Positions 8,177-18,359 of a DNA stretch of 64,000 nt are shown here, one piece after another (the first letter of the stretch is position 1; every line of letters begins with the position of its first letter). The position numbers and the translations under genes are program-made. The notes under the pieces are model-generated. The model saw only the letters and a list, made by a program, of their open reading frames with translations. It searched no databases and had not been told where the DNA came from. The DNA is from Saccharolobus caldissimus. Lineage in GTDB: Archaea > Thermoproteota > Thermoprotei_A > Sulfolobales > Sulfolobaceae. Where the stretch lies: contig NZ_AP025226.1 of assembly GCF_020886315.1 (NCBI RefSeq), positions 2,320,001-2,384,000 of the forward strand. The letters are read 5' to 3'.

Positions 8177-8521
8177 ATGATAAAAGTTAAGAGAGTTTAC
8201 GATCCTTTAGAAAAGGATGATGGAATTAGGATTTTAGTGGATAGATTATGGCCTAGAGGTGTTAAGAAGGATCAAGTAGACGTTTGGCTTAAGGACATAG
8301 CACCTAGTGATGAACTAAGGAAATGGTATAATCACGATCCTAACAAATGGGAGGAGTTTAAAAGGAAGTACTTTGAGGAACTCAGTAGAAATCCTAAGGT
8401 TGAGATACTCTTACAGTTAATTAAAAAGGGGAATAATATAACCTTACTTTATGCCTCAAAGTCTCCATATAATAATGCAGTGGCATTAAAAGAGTATTTA
8501 GAGAAGGTATTAAAGGTTTAA
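8177..8521 (+). CDS. DUF488 family protein (YeaO-like)
   Basis: A 114-residue cytoplasmic protein. Family signatures are [21 protein letters not shown] near the start (quoted within residues 3-23, abbreviated here), [20 protein letters not shown], and [19 protein letters not shown] near the end. DUF488 proteins are widespread and their function is not settled. Length equals the usual length of the family. The next gene begins 18 bases downstream, so the two may be co-transcribed. Confidence 0.85.
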   Translation: MIKVKRVYDPLEKDDGIRILVDRLWPRGVKKDQVDVWLKDIAPSDELRKWYNHDPNKWEEFKRKYFEELSRNPKVEILLQLIKKGNNITLLYASKSPYNNAVALKEYLEKVLKV

Positions 8522-8538
8522 ACGCTATTTTATAGATT

Positions 8539-9150
8539 GTGTATAGATCTCCCTTTGAAGTAACAGTACTAATAGAGGATCATCCTTGTGAAGTAATGAA
8601 AATAATATCATTAACGGGACTTAAAGCAAGTGTAGAAAACGTTAAGTTAGGAGAACAAACTACTGACCATATAGTTAGTTTCGAAAAGGAGATAGAGAAG
8701 AGTGAAGTTCTAAAATTAAAGTCAAATAGTGTTAAAGTACTAAGACTCAGTGAAAGTAAAGTATGGGTGAGAACTAATGGATGTGCTGTATGCAGGATAC
8801 TTTATACTTCTGATGTAGTTGTAGAGAAAATTAAAGTAATAAAAGAAAGGACTTTACTTTATACTTTACTTGTGCCTAATAACTCATCGTTTAAGGAATT
8901 TTTAACTAAATTGTCGAAAGAAGGAGTAAAGGTAACAGTTTTAAACGTCTCAGAGATATCTGGTGCGGAACTTACTGAGAGACAGATGGAAATACTGCAA
9001 TTAGCCTATAAGTTAGGTTATTTTAATGATGATAGAGGTATTACTTTATCTCAATTAGCAGATAAATTGGGAATAAGTCCGCCAACTCTGGAAGAAATAT
9101 TAAGGAGAGCTCTCAGAAAAGTTGTTAAGTATTATTTGGATAAGCATTAA
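8539..9150 (+). CDS. Bat-type HTH transcriptional regulator
   Basis: A 203-residue protein whose C-terminal third, [19 protein letters not shown] then [21 protein letters not shown], is the HTH_10 (bacterio-opsin activator) helix-turn-helix found in many archaeal regulators. The N-terminal 140 residues form an alpha/beta sensor-like region with Cys14 and a CAVC pair near residues 75-78 that could sense metal or redox state. Translation starts at GTG 8539. It follows the DUF488 gene closely. Confidence 0.85.
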   Translation: MYRSPFEVTVLIEDHPCEVMKIISLTGLKASVENVKLGEQTTDHIVSFEKEIEKSEVLKLKSNSVKVLRLSESKVWVRTNGCAVCRILYTSDVVVEKIKVIKERTLLYTLLVPNNSSFKEFLTKLSKEGVKVTVLNVSEISGAELTERQMEILQLAYKLGYFNDDRGITLSQLADKLGISPPTLEEILRRALRKVVKYYLDKH

Positions 9151-9346
9151 TATAATTGAAATTATAATATTAATTTAAAAAATAAATTCATATAATGCTA
9201 TACGTAGTAAAAATCCTTTTTAATACAACTATATAAGTTCCTTCACGTCTCTATTTCAAGATATAATACTATAGGCTAAACAAGTAACAAAATTACCATG
9301 GGAAGTTATTCATTACGTTTTAATTTTTACTAACAAAAACTAATAT

Positions 9347-10525
9347 ATGATAGCTTTAGTAGGTAAGATTTTTGATGGGGAGAAGATAATCGATAAAGGT
9401 ACAATAATTATCGAAGGTAATAATATTATTAATGTTATAGAAGGTGTTGAGACTCCTCAAGGTGCCCAAGTAATTAACGGTGATTTTATTATGCCTGGAT
9501 TAATCGACGCTCATATGCATTTCTTTGGCGTTGAGGAAGATAATGTTTTATCCTGGAATATTGTTAACGAGATTGATGTTGCAATTAGAAGTACTAGAGA
9601 TATGGAGAGATTATTACGCTCAGGATTTACCAGCGTTAGAGATTTAGGCAGTAAGGTTGCTACTAGGCTATCTTATCTTCAAAATAAAGGTGAAATAATA
9701 GGTCCTACGGTAATAGCTTCTGGATATTCATTAGCTATAACTGGAGGAGATGACGATCCTAAGGACTTACCGTTAGATATTGCTCAGAGACTCTCCTACT
9801 CTTTTTATTGCGATTCCCCTTATGAGTGCAGAAAAGCGGTTAGAATGGTTATCAGACAAGGTGCAGGAGTAGTTAAAGTTTACGCTTCTGGGGCTTTCTC
9901 TCAAGGAGGAAGAATTTTACCTGGTTTCTCTCTAGATGAGTTAAAGGCTATTGTAGATGAGGCACATAGGGCTGGATTAAAGGTAGCCTCTCATGCTTAT
10001 GGAAAAGAAGCTCTTATGAACTCGATTCTAGCCGGTGTTGATACCATTGAACACGGGTTAGGTATTGACGATGAAACAGCTAGTATGATAAAGGAGAGGG
10101 AAATTTGTTACATTCCTACTTTAGCTACTTACGAAATTCCATTCGGTCAGCCTAACCCAGAAAGGGAGAATCTCATTAGAAGGCATTTCACAGAAGACAT
10201 GAAAATAGCCGTAGCACACGGTCTAAAGATAGCAGCAGGTACAGATTACGTTGGTTCGAAGAAGAGAGCACATGGAGGAAATTATAGGGAGGCAGTTTTA
10301 TTGGCTAGGTATATGAGTAATTTAGAAGCTCTTAAAGCTATTACTTCGACTGCAGCCAAGTGTTTAGGACTTAAGGCAGGTTATCTAAAAGAGGGATATA
10401 AAGCTGATGTCATTGTAGTCAAGGGAAATCCGTTAAATAATATTGAGGACTTATCACCATCTAATATACTATACGTAATAAAGGATGGTAGGATATTTAG
10501 AGGATATGGACTTTATCAGGATTAA
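9347..10525 (+). CDS. Metal-dependent amidohydrolase (imidazolonepropionase/prolidase-like)
   Basis: A 392-residue member of the amidohydrolase superfamily. The HxH motif is in MPGLIDAHMHFFG (about residues 49-61). VVKVYASGA holds the probable bridging Lys, and VASHAYG and TIEHGLG supply two His. AAGTDYVGS carries the catalytic Asp near residue 302, followed by the C-terminal beta-sandwich ending (GYKADVIVVKGNPL). This pattern is that of Xaa-Arg/Xaa-Pro dipeptidase and related hydrolases; the substrate cannot be read from the sequence. It stands alone with about 200 bases upstream. Confidence 0.85.
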   Translation: MIALVGKIFDGEKIIDKGTIIIEGNNIINVIEGVETPQGAQVINGDFIMPGLIDAHMHFFGVEEDNVLSWNIVNEIDVAIRSTRDMERLLRSGFTSVRDLGSKVATRLSYLQNKGEIIGPTVIASGYSLAITGGDDDPKDLPLDIAQRLSYSFYCDSPYECRKAVRMVIRQGAGVVKVYASGAFSQGGRILPGFSLDELKAIVDEAHRAGLKVASHAYGKEALMNSILAGVDTIEHGLGIDDETASMIKEREICYIPTLATYEIPFGQPNPERENLIRRHFTEDMKIAVAHGLKIAAGTDYVGSKKRAHGGNYREAVLLARYMSNLEALKAITSTAAKCLGLKAGYLKEGYKADVIVVKGNPLNNIEDLSPSNILYVIKDGRIFRGYGLYQD

Positions 10526-10633
10526 TATTACATGATATAAATATAATATTTTTTAAATTAATATAATCAAGTAGAAAGATTATTTCTAGTTTTCTGTAAA
10601 TAAATTTAAAAATGTTGTATCGAATCAATAATC

Positions 10634-12454
10634 ATGAATATACTTCCAATATTTGATATACTTTATATCATATTGATGATGATTATTGATTTCATAATTC
10701 TAGGTGAGGTGTTTAGAAAAGAATATATAAGGAGGAGAGCAGCACTTTTTCTTGCCTCTTTTATAGGATATATGGGAGCCGAAGCTTTTACCATAGGAGA
10801 TGTTTTGTTTTATCACGGAAGTCTGGTTATAGAATTACTTTTAATTCCTCTTGCTTCAATTCCTCTAATCTTATCAACGTTTATAAAAGACGAAGTAGTT
10901 AGAGTAAAGAGTGATGTATTAACTGGTTTAGCTTTCGCTATTACTATTACTGTTGACGAATTCACAATGGGCTATTTATATTCTAGTGCTTTTGGCCCTC
11001 ACACCTCTAATTTATTCGTTAACTCCATTAGTAATATAGCCTTTGCCATAATGATGATTACAGATGGACTTTTCTTCCTAACTATTTCCAAATCAAAAAA
11101 CATAACGGAAATTTCATTAGCTACTTTTGCAATTTCAATGGCATTTTTACCCTCTTTATATTTGGAGTTCCCAAAGGAGATAGAGCTTATCGTATCAATT
11201 ATAGCTTCAGCGATTATGGTTATAAATATAATAACGTTATATTTGATAGAAATGAAAAGAATTACGTTAGAGGGTCAACTGTTTTCAATCTCTTTAGCAC
11301 TTTTAGACTTCCTAATGATGTTAGGACTAGATTTCTTCGTGATATTTAGAGACTTGTTAACAATTTCCTTAATGATTTTCATTTCCATGATCTGGTATTT
11401 TATATTGTTACTCCATAGTTTCCCTCAAAGGAAAATTAATTTTGGGATAAAGTATCCTTTCTTATTTATGCTTTTCGTAAACTTGGCAGAGTTAAGTATG
11501 GGTTTAGGGGAGAGTGTATTGGGATATAGGTCAATTAAGTGGCTATTTCCATACAATCCCCTTATGATGGCTGAGATGATGATAAGTAAAATTTTAGTTA
11601 GTAATTTAGTTCTTAAAGCCTTCTTCATTTCGTTTGCGTATATAATGAGTATCACGATGACGCCTTTTTACGTTATAATGATGGGGGCTGAGATGAGCTA
11701 CCTAGTTTACGAGAGATTCAAATACGTTAAGAAAGTTAAAGAATGGTCTTTAGTCATAATAACTGGAATACCATTATTCACTGTGCTAATACCTTACTAT
11801 ACTGACTTTTACGTCTTCGGTATGAGCGGCATGATAATACCCGTGGGTTTGCTACCCTTCATAGCTTCCATTATAGCGGTTATAATAGGGTCTTCGCTTT
11901 TCGGTAGGAGGGCGTATTGTAATGCTGTATGTATGGCAGCTCATATGTGGACTAACGTATTTTACGATAGATTTAAACCTAAAAGGAATAGTATAATTTG
12001 GGATTATTTAAGATGGATATTTGTATTTCCAATGTTTCTAGCCTTTGCATTATACATGGGAGAGCAACTTAATGTAATTAGTTTACCCTTAAATCCCCTT
12101 AACCTTTACGGAATGCTAGTGTTAAATTACGTGTGGTGGTTCTTCTATTTTCTCACTCCAGTTTTTGGAACCTATAGTTGTGCAAGACAGGGTTGGTGCG
12201 GTTTCGGTACTTTTGCAGGATTTTTCAATAAAGTGCTATTTAAGATAAGTGCAAAGGACGTAAATGTTTGCGGCAATTGTGAAGTAAAGTCTTGCGAGGC
12301 TTCATGTCCTATTAAAATACCTATAAGTAAGGATATATTAAATAGAGGTTATACAAATAGGATAAGCTGTGTAGGCTGCGGGGATTGCGTTGAAGCTTGT
12401 CCCTATGAAAATTTGGAAATTATAGACATAAGGAAATACATTTTTAGATCTTAA
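10634..12454 (+). CDS. Multi-pass membrane polyferredoxin (NapH-like C-terminal part)
   Basis: A 606-residue membrane protein. Residues 1-500 hold roughly a dozen hydrophobic segments. GRRAYCNAVCMAAHMW and SCARQGWCGFGTFAGF resemble the Cys motifs next to membrane helices in NapH, NosR and CcoG-type proteins. The C-terminus has two Fe-S sites, CGNCEVKSCEASCP and CVGCGDCVEACPYE. It probably passes electrons between quinone and a soluble Fe-S partner, but the long N-terminal membrane part is unlike NapH and is unassigned. No obvious operon partner is adjacent; the ABC-type permease gene ends convergently 50 bases away. Confidence 0.75.
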   Translation: MNILPIFDILYIILMMIIDFIILGEVFRKEYIRRRAALFLASFIGYMGAEAFTIGDVLFYHGSLVIELLLIPLASIPLILSTFIKDEVVRVKSDVLTGLAFAITITVDEFTMGYLYSSAFGPHTSNLFVNSISNIAFAIMMITDGLFFLTISKSKNITEISLATFAISMAFLPSLYLEFPKEIELIVSIIASAIMVINIITLYLIEMKRITLEGQLFSISLALLDFLMMLGLDFFVIFRDLLTISLMIFISMIWYFILLLHSFPQRKINFGIKYPFLFMLFVNLAELSMGLGESVLGYRSIKWLFPYNPLMMAEMMISKILVSNLVLKAFFISFAYIMSITMTPFYVIMMGAEMSYLVYERFKYVKKVKEWSLVIITGIPLFTVLIPYYTDFYVFGMSGMIIPVGLLPFIASIIAVIIGSSLFGRRAYCNAVCMAAHMWTNVFYDRFKPKRNSIIWDYLRWIFVFPMFLAFALYMGEQLNVISLPLNPLNLYGMLVLNYVWWFFYFLTPVFGTYSCARQGWCGFGTFAGFFNKVLFKISAKDVNVCGNCEVKSCEASCPIKIPISKDILNRGYTNRISCVGCGDCVEACPYENLEIIDIRKYIFRS

Positions 12455-12504
12455 CCAGCTATAACTTTTGAATGTACATGATTTAATGTATAAGAGAAAA
12501 ATAA

Positions 12505-13692
12505 TTAATCTCTTCTAATTGCCTCTATAACGGTTAATTTAGCTGCCTTTAACGCAGGATATATTCCCGCTATAACTCCAGTAATAATTGCTATTATTAA
12601 TGCAGTTATCACGTCTATTGTAGATAAAGAGGGATATATTTTAAGTATAAGTGGTGAACCACCACTTGAACCAACGTTCATAGTAATGCCAACTCTATCT
12701 AAATAATAAGTTCCTAGAAATGTTAATATTAACCCGATAATTCCTCCAATAACCCCTACCATTATAGCCTCTAATAAGAAGACTAAAAGCACTTGTTTAG
12801 TAGTTAGCCCTAATGTTTTCATTATGCCTATTTCCCTAGTCCTTTGATAAACTCTCGCTAATGTTATTCCCATAATTCCCATAGCCCCAACGAATAGGGA
12901 AATTGAACCTATAGTTATGACCATGAAAGAGAATCCAGCTAAAATCAGTTTGACTGAAGATATGGTTTGTTGAATAGTTGTCACTGTTAGACTATTACCA
13001 TAAATATAATTTAACAACGTGGATATGGTACTAACGTCATTTATGCTATCAGCTTGAAGGATTACTAAAAAGTAACCCGGAGGATTTATTAACGCTTTAG
13101 CCTCTCCTAAGGGAATAAAGACTACGTCAGAAGTATCACCTATCACTACTGACTCAGTAGGTTGCAAAACCCCGTAAACGGTTAAGGGTACGCTATTTCC
13201 GTTATACAGCTTTAATATTAACGTAGATCCAGGTTGAATTGAAATGTTAGGTTCTGGATTTCCTATATCATGTCCTATGACTGCGAAAGGAGCAGTTATG
13301 GGGGGATATACTGTGCCACTTTCTAAACTAACCTTTCCCAATATGGCTGAGATATTGTTAACTCCTACAACCAATACATTTATAACTCTACCGCCTATTT
13401 GAACTACTCCGTGAGCCTCAATGACTGGATAAACGGCTGAAATACCCGGTAAAGTCTCCATATAAGAAACATCAGTAGGAGAAACGAATCCCAGTTCATT
13501 AAATACGTAAATGTTAGTGGGATTTAATTGAAATAATGTGGATAGTACGGAATTTTCAACTCCTTGGCTAAAAGCCTGAATAAAGGAGACGCTGGTTATA
13601 CCGACCATTATTGCGAAAACTGAAATGAAGGCTAATGTTCTCCTAGCCATTAGGCCTTTATAGGCTAACCACAAAATGTCCAAAATGTTCAT
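12505..13692 (-). CDS. MacB/FtsX-type ABC transporter permease
   Basis: A 395-residue permease with one N-terminal membrane helix, a large external MacB-like domain (about 45-260) and three C-terminal helices. TREIGIMKTLGLTTKQVLLVF is the conserved cytoplasmic coupling segment of this family. The usual ATPase partner gene is not next to it, so the protein must use one encoded elsewhere or act alone. I chose ATG 13692 (MNILDILWLAYKGL) because a TATA-like sequence lies about 27 bases upstream; a TTG at 13713 would add seven residues. Confidence 0.85.
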   Translation of the reverse strand: MNILDILWLAYKGLMARRTLAFISVFAIMVGITSVSFIQAFSQGVENSVLSTLFQLNPTNIYVFNELGFVSPTDVSYMETLPGISAVYPVIEAHGVVQIGGRVINVLVVGVNNISAILGKVSLESGTVYPPITAPFAVIGHDIGNPEPNISIQPGSTLILKLYNGNSVPLTVYGVLQPTESVVIGDTSDVVFIPLGEAKALINPPGYFLVILQADSINDVSTISTLLNYIYGNSLTVTTIQQTISSVKLILAGFSFMVITIGSISLFVGAMGIMGITLARVYQRTREIGIMKTLGLTTKQVLLVFLLEAIMVGVIGGIIGLILTFLGTYYLDRVGITMNVGSSGGSPLILKIYPSLSTIDVITALIIAIITGVIAGIYPALKAAKLTVIEAIRRD

Positions 13693-13839
13693 GTCTATCC
13701 ATTTTGGTTTCAACTTAAAAATTTACTTGAAGTTTAAAAAAGAATAATCTAGAAGTGTATTTATATACTTTTAATTTAGTTTATATCTATATTATTTAGA
13801 CATTTTAAAAAGAAAAGAGAGGAATTAATTTAGCGGTTT

Positions 13840-14394
13840 CTAAATTATTCTGATTAAATTCCCGACAGCTTTTCTAATAATTTTATAGTTTTCAGTTTTT
13901 TTACAGAATTCCTCGTTACTTAAACCATATTCTAATGCTTCCTCTCTTCTCATTTTCCTAAATATTTCAGCCCCCTCATAGTAAACTCTAAAATAATATT
14001 TCGGTAAAGAAAACCAGTAATCGTCCCCTCTGTAACCCATTATTTCCTCATCTATCCAAGTTGCAAAGCCTTCAATAAACCTCAGATATTTCAATAATTT
14101 TCCATTACCTATCCCGAATGGCAGAAGTATTCCCTCAAATATTGCGTGCAGATAAGGAAATTTAGGTTTGCATATCAAGTCTTGAACGTAATGGGCCATT
14201 TCGTGAATTATTGTTCTTTTCATTTCTTCCTTATATTCCTCATCAAAGTAACCTATGAATATTGTTCCATGATGATAGAAGGCGTAGTATGGGACGCTTA
14301 TCTCTACTATTTGAGGCATAGGAAATTTAAACCCAAGAAATTCCTGAAGCTTAACCCTCGCATCACTGATACTTTCATCGGGAATCATAAACAT
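13840..14394 (-). CDS. Putative zinc-metallopeptidase-like protein (HExxH)
   Basis: A 184-residue protein with HEMAH at residues 64-68 in the context TIIHEMAHYVQDL, a classical zinc-binding HExxH helix. A third ligand could be in the downstream FIEGFATWIDEEIMGY, where Glu residues follow as in gluzincin-like proteins. No signal peptide or membrane helix is seen, so it should be cytoplasmic. The family is not recognised. It is divergent from the methyltransferase gene, with about 210 bases between. Confidence 0.7.
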   Translation of the reverse strand: MFMIPDESISDARVKLQEFLGFKFPMPQIVEISVPYYAFYHHGTIFIGYFDEEYKEEMKRTIIHEMAHYVQDLICKPKFPYLHAIFEGILLPFGIGNGKLLKYLRFIEGFATWIDEEIMGYRGDDYWFSLPKYYFRVYYEGAEIFRKMRREEALEYGLSNEEFCKKTENYKIIRKAVGNLIRII

Positions 14395-14608
14395 TCACAT
14401 AAAAATACTCTCATTGATATTTATTAAATTTTTCTTCATTATATAGTAGTTTATTTGTGAATATATTTAATATGCTAAGTTACTTTATAAGTTTAAACTT
14501 GATCCAGTTGTTTTTAATTAATATAAGCTGATAAAAATTCTAGTTTATGTATTTGATTGAAAAGTAAGTTTTATTTTACGCCCCTACTCATTATGTGTAG
14601 GATTAACT

Positions 14609-15307
14609 TTGAATTCTGTTAAAGCTACTGACGCTGAATTAAGGGAGATATATAACAATATTCCACCAGCTTACGATAGGGCTAATAGATTTATTTCATT
14701 TAATCAAGACGTCAAATGGAGAGCTGATCTTGTTAAGACTATATTAAAATATTGTGTTAAACCAAAGATTATATTAGATGTTGCATCTGGTAAAGGTGAA
14801 CTTTCCTACGTCTTTAAGAAGGTTTTTAAGGGGAATTATGAAGTGATATTAACGGATTATGCAGAAAACATGTTAAAGATGGCTATTATAGATGATGATA
14901 AGGTTTTAGCTTCATTTGATGCCTTACCCTTTAGAGATAACGCTTTTGATGTAGTCATGAGTAGTTTCGCTCTCCATGCATCCGATAACATAGAGATCGT
15001 AATTAAGGAGATTACAAGAGTCTCCAGAAAGATAGTGGGTTTTATAGCAATGGGGAAACCCGATAATCCCATAAAGAGAATATATTTAAGTTTATACCTT
15101 AGGTTCGTAATGCCATATATTGCAGCTCTTGCTGGGGCTAAGGCTAGAGATTTCAAATATATCTACTATATTTACAGAAGACTTAGTACTAATTCGTATT
15201 TCAGATCAGTTTTTCATAAATATATAGACGTAAAAGTATATGAAGAAAAAGCATTAAATTTATTCTATTTCGTAGTAGGTTATCCTAAAAAAGAAATTTA
15301 TAACTAA
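14609..15307 (+). CDS. UbiE/MenG-like SAM-dependent methyltransferase
   Basis: A 232-residue class I methyltransferase. The start [20 protein letters not shown] is typical of the UbiE/MenG group of quinone methylases. [14 protein letters not shown] (about 58-71) is motif I, and [20 protein letters not shown] covers motifs II-III. A role in caldariellaquinone or other quinone methylation is plausible but not proven. Translation appears to start at TTG 14609; an ATG at 14593 is in another frame. It is followed after 150 bases by the carotenoid gene on the same strand. Confidence 0.8.
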   Translation: MNSVKATDAELREIYNNIPPAYDRANRFISFNQDVKWRADLVKTILKYCVKPKIILDVASGKGELSYVFKKVFKGNYEVILTDYAENMLKMAIIDDDKVLASFDALPFRDNAFDVVMSSFALHASDNIEIVIKEITRVSRKIVGFIAMGKPDNPIKRIYLSLYLRFVMPYIAALAGAKARDFKYIYYIYRRLSTNSYFRSVFHKYIDVKVYEEKALNLFYFVVGYPKKEIYN

Positions 15308-15457
15308 TCTAAAATATTATCTCAATTTACTATATTTATTTTAGTTTTTTGACTGTAAAACATGGTCTACGATTTTAATTTATCCTCTAACTAAATCCCG
15401 TTAGTGTTTCACTTTAACAAGATAAATATTTTTATTTTATAACATTTCAATACTTTT

Positions 15458-16150
15458 ATGGATAAGCTTAAGCTTACTGCCTTTGTTTTACTTACGTTAG
15501 GTATAATATTTGATGGAATTCTTATATTATTCTTTCTATTATCTATTTCATCTTTAATTATCCTATCGATAAGAAGAGTAGATATCATTAAAATATTCTT
15601 CAGCGCAATGCTAATAGGTTTCCTATTCGAAAAACTAGGATTAACAACGGGATTTCCTTTCGGTCACTACATTTATCACTTTCCTCCGTACTTATTAGGG
15701 GTACCTATTTTCGTAATATTTGGATGGGGAATATTCTCTTGCATCTCATATCTTCCAGTAATGAATTTCCCGTTTAAGTACAGAGCTCTCTTCTTCCCGA
15801 TATTAATGGTGATAATAGACCTCTCCGTGGATCCTATAATGGTAACAGCCCATTATTGGACATGGATTTCAACGTATCCGAATTGGTACGGAATACCTTT
15901 AACTAACTTCCTCGGATGGTATCTAGTATCTTTTATAATATCCCTAACATCCATAAGAACTAAAGAGATAAAAAACTCATATACAATTTTCTTAATAACT
16001 TATTTTTTATTTTCATTAAAGTTCCTCATATTTGCAAAGCCCCAACTTATAGGACCCTTATCAATAGCTACCTCTTTAGCGTTATTGATTAGTATTATAA
16101 TATTTGTATTTAACAGATCAATAGTGAAGAAGAGACAACAAGGACAGTAA
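15458..16150 (+). CDS. CruF-like carotenoid biosynthesis membrane protein (DUF422)
   Basis: A 230-residue integral membrane protein with about seven helices. The motifs GFPFGHYIYHFPPYLLGVP, DLSVDPIMVTAHYWTW and YGIPLTNFLGWYLVSF are those of the DUF422 family, which includes the C50 carotenoid 2'',3''-hydratase CruF. Sulfolobales carry C40-C50 pigments, so a carotenoid hydratase role is reasonable. Its 3' end overlaps the convergent membrane-protein gene by 33 bases. Confidence 0.8.
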   Translation: MDKLKLTAFVLLTLGIIFDGILILFFLLSISSLIILSIRRVDIIKIFFSAMLIGFLFEKLGLTTGFPFGHYIYHFPPYLLGVPIFVIFGWGIFSCISYLPVMNFPFKYRALFFPILMVIIDLSVDPIMVTAHYWTWISTYPNWYGIPLTNFLGWYLVSFIISLTSIRTKEIKNSYTIFLITYFLFSLKFLIFAKPQLIGPLSIATSLALLISIIIFVFNRSIVKKRQQGQ

Positions 16151-16822
16151 CATCAACAGAGCTACAAAGATTATATCCCTTCTAGAACCCTTCTTACCGA
16201 GGGGTGCTATTTCTTTCGGTGATTTTAATTTTTCTCCAGGTCTTAGAAACCTAGTTGAGGGTTCTATTAGCGATACTAATAATAGAGGAGTGTTTAAGCT
16301 AATCAATGTAAGTATTATTAACGATAATACCCAGGAAGCTTGGACTATAGTTTTGTTAAGTTTTCTATAAGGTATTTTATACTCTACGTATAAGGCTCCC
16401 GTAAATATATACAATATCCAATAAATTTCTGGTATAAAGAAGTAATTATCCTCAAATAAAGCCCAAACTAGGGATAACGAGACTATAAATGTAGTGCCTA
16501 GAACATTTCCCCACATTGTATTTTTATTAAAATAGAAGATAAATGTTACTATTAATAAAACTATTGGTATAATTATATATAAATTGATTTTAATAAAAAT
16601 GTAGGGTATTGTAGCTAAAAGTATTAATAATAAATCCTTATAGTTAATTTTTAAAACCATAATTTTAGGCTGTAAGTATTCGAGTATGGGCAAAGTATAC
16701 GCTATTACTGGGATTAATAGTAGGGCTCTGATTATATTAATTCCAAAGAATGGAATTAGTGAAACGATATAGGATAGTATCCCTATGAAATATAAAGCGT
16801 GATTTCTTACTTTCATCTTCAT
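16118..16822 (-). CDS. Multi-pass membrane protein, uncharacterised
   Basis: A 234-residue protein with six to eight hydrophobic segments and a short basic C-terminal tail (KLKSPKEIAPLGKKGSRRD followed by a last helix). No known motif is seen. Its ATG overlaps the stop of the upstream gene in an ATGA junction, so translation is probably coupled with the NnrS-like protein. Its tail overlaps the end of the CruF-like gene on the other strand. Confidence 0.65.
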   Translation of the reverse strand: MKMKVRNHALYFIGILSYIVSLIPFFGINIIRALLLIPVIAYTLPILEYLQPKIMVLKINYKDLLLILLATIPYIFIKINLYIIIPIVLLIVTFIFYFNKNTMWGNVLGTTFIVSLSLVWALFEDNYFFIPEIYWILYIFTGALYVEYKIPYRKLNKTIVQASWVLSLIILTLISLNTPLLLVSLIEPSTRFLRPGEKLKSPKEIAPLGKKGSRRDIIFVALLMLLSLLSLLHY

Positions 16823-17847
16823 TTAATCACCTGCTTTAAAGTAAGTATAAAAAACAATAAAATTCCTATGCCTTGAAGAGGTGCAGATAATAAGAAAAAC
16901 GGTAATGATAATCCAAGATCATATATAAACCTCATTAGCAGTCCTAAATTTAACAAAATATACGGAGCATAGGAAGACTTGACTGAAACCCTCTTCTGAA
17001 AAGCGTTAATAAATAGATCCATTAAGACAACATCCACACCGAATACCGTATTAAATAGGAAACCAACTGCTATAGAGTGAATGAAAATGTCGTAATTGAA
17101 AACGAATATCGAACCGACTAAAAGATATAGCCAAGCAGTAAAGAGATGAATTATTGGGTATTTCCTTCCCTTAAATTTATAAATTCCGGATGCATGAAAA
17201 GACAGAATCCATGCTAAAATCATTAAAAATTCAAGTCGAAACGTCATACCTAAAATTAGAAGAACGAAGGCTAAAGAGATTTCCCAGCCTTTAATCAGTT
17301 TAACACCCGTTACAAGACTAATGTCCCTAGCCATAACTGCAAATACCATACTTACTGGAAATATTAGGTTTAGATATGGTATTGTATATCCTAAACTTAT
17401 CTGAACACTGATTATAGTTACGGTTATCATTAAGGATAAGAAAAGTAGCCAATTATATGTAGTTGGATTTAATCCTATCCTGGACTGTCCTAAATATTCT
17501 TTAGAATAATATAGTAAAATTGACATGGAGACTAAAATTAAAACTAATCCTAATTGCTGATTATAAATAAATGATATGGAACCAATTAACGTAAAAATTA
17601 TAAATAAGATTATTAGTCTATTATCCGCAGTTCTCCCTGTCCATTCTACACTTAACGCAACTAAGACTTCATTACCTATAAGGGCTCCAAAGAAACCGTA
17701 AATCATTAAAAACCAATGAGAGGGAAACAGTGTGCTAGTAGGATCTAAATGAAAGCCTTGCATTCCCATAAATTCAAATACAGCAGGTATACCACCAAGT
17801 AAGAGTAGTAAAATCCCAATAATCATCAAAAATAAAGCCAGTTTCAT
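16819..17847 (-). CDS. NnrS-like multi-pass membrane protein
   Basis: A 342-residue protein with about ten to twelve membrane helices. PSHWFLMIYGFFGALIGNEVL (two conserved His/Glu positions, abbreviated within residues 43-63) and IHSIAVGFLFNTVFGVDVVL are reminiscent of NnrS, a heme- and copper-containing membrane protein linked to nitric-oxide stress, and of oxidase-like proteins. The resemblance is to short motifs only. It lies in a leftward run with a small membrane protein upstream and is coupled by ATGA to the next gene. Confidence 0.6.
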   Translation of the reverse strand: MKLALFLMIIGILLLLLGGIPAVFEFMGMQGFHLDPTSTLFPSHWFLMIYGFFGALIGNEVLVALSVEWTGRTADNRLIILFIIFTLIGSISFIYNQQLGLVLILVSMSILLYYSKEYLGQSRIGLNPTTYNWLLFLSLMITVTIISVQISLGYTIPYLNLIFPVSMVFAVMARDISLVTGVKLIKGWEISLAFVLLILGMTFRLEFLMILAWILSFHASGIYKFKGRKYPIIHLFTAWLYLLVGSIFVFNYDIFIHSIAVGFLFNTVFGVDVVLMDLFINAFQKRVSVKSSYAPYILLNLGLLMRFIYDLGLSLPFFLLSAPLQGIGILLFFILTLKQVIK

Positions 17848-17902
17848 ACGTCATCCTTTAAACGGGATATTTTAATAGAACATACCTAATGTTTTAGGTT
17901 AT

Positions 17903-18238
17903 TCACATCTTAAATAAAATGGAAATTAGATATAGCATTTCAATCAGCTCATAAAAACCGTAATATTTTAGCCTTTCAGCAGAATATATCCCGCTTAGAT
18001 ATCCCTTTAAATAAGCTATTCCCCCTATAAGGTGAATTATGAGATAAATATATGATATTACAAGGATAATTTTATTTTTATATATAATTGGCGAAAATAT
18101 GAGTATAAAATAAAATATCATTTCATAGGCCGCAATTAAATTGCCAATAAGCTTTGGGAAAGTCCTTTTAGAAAAAGATAATAAGACTCCTAACATATGT
18201 ATGATAATCATGATGAACGTTAAATACAATAATAACAT
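17903..18238 (-). CDS. Small three- to four-helix membrane protein
   Basis: A 111-residue hydrophobic protein: three or four membrane helices with short polar loops and no Cys or His cluster. It sits 55 bases upstream of the NnrS-like gene in the same direction, so it may be part of the same transcription unit. No family recognised. Confidence 0.6.
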   Translation of the reverse strand: MLLLYLTFIMIIIHMLGVLLSFSKRTFPKLIGNLIAAYEMIFYFILIFSPIIYKNKIILVISYIYLIIHLIGGIAYLKGYLSGIYSAERLKYYGFYELIEMLYLISILFKM

Positions 18239-18359
18239 ATTAAGACAACGTTAAGGTTAAATTAAAAAGTAGATACCCTTAATAGTTAGGTTAAAGTGAG
18301 AGAGATAAGATGATTAAAAGTTATAATGATAATAATATAAAAATTTTCACAAATTTAAA

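Noticed and set aside
14857-15156. Antisense frame within the methyltransferase gene
   Set aside because: A shadow frame of the strong UbiE-like gene; the same holds for antisense frames inside the NrfD and molybdoenzyme genes.
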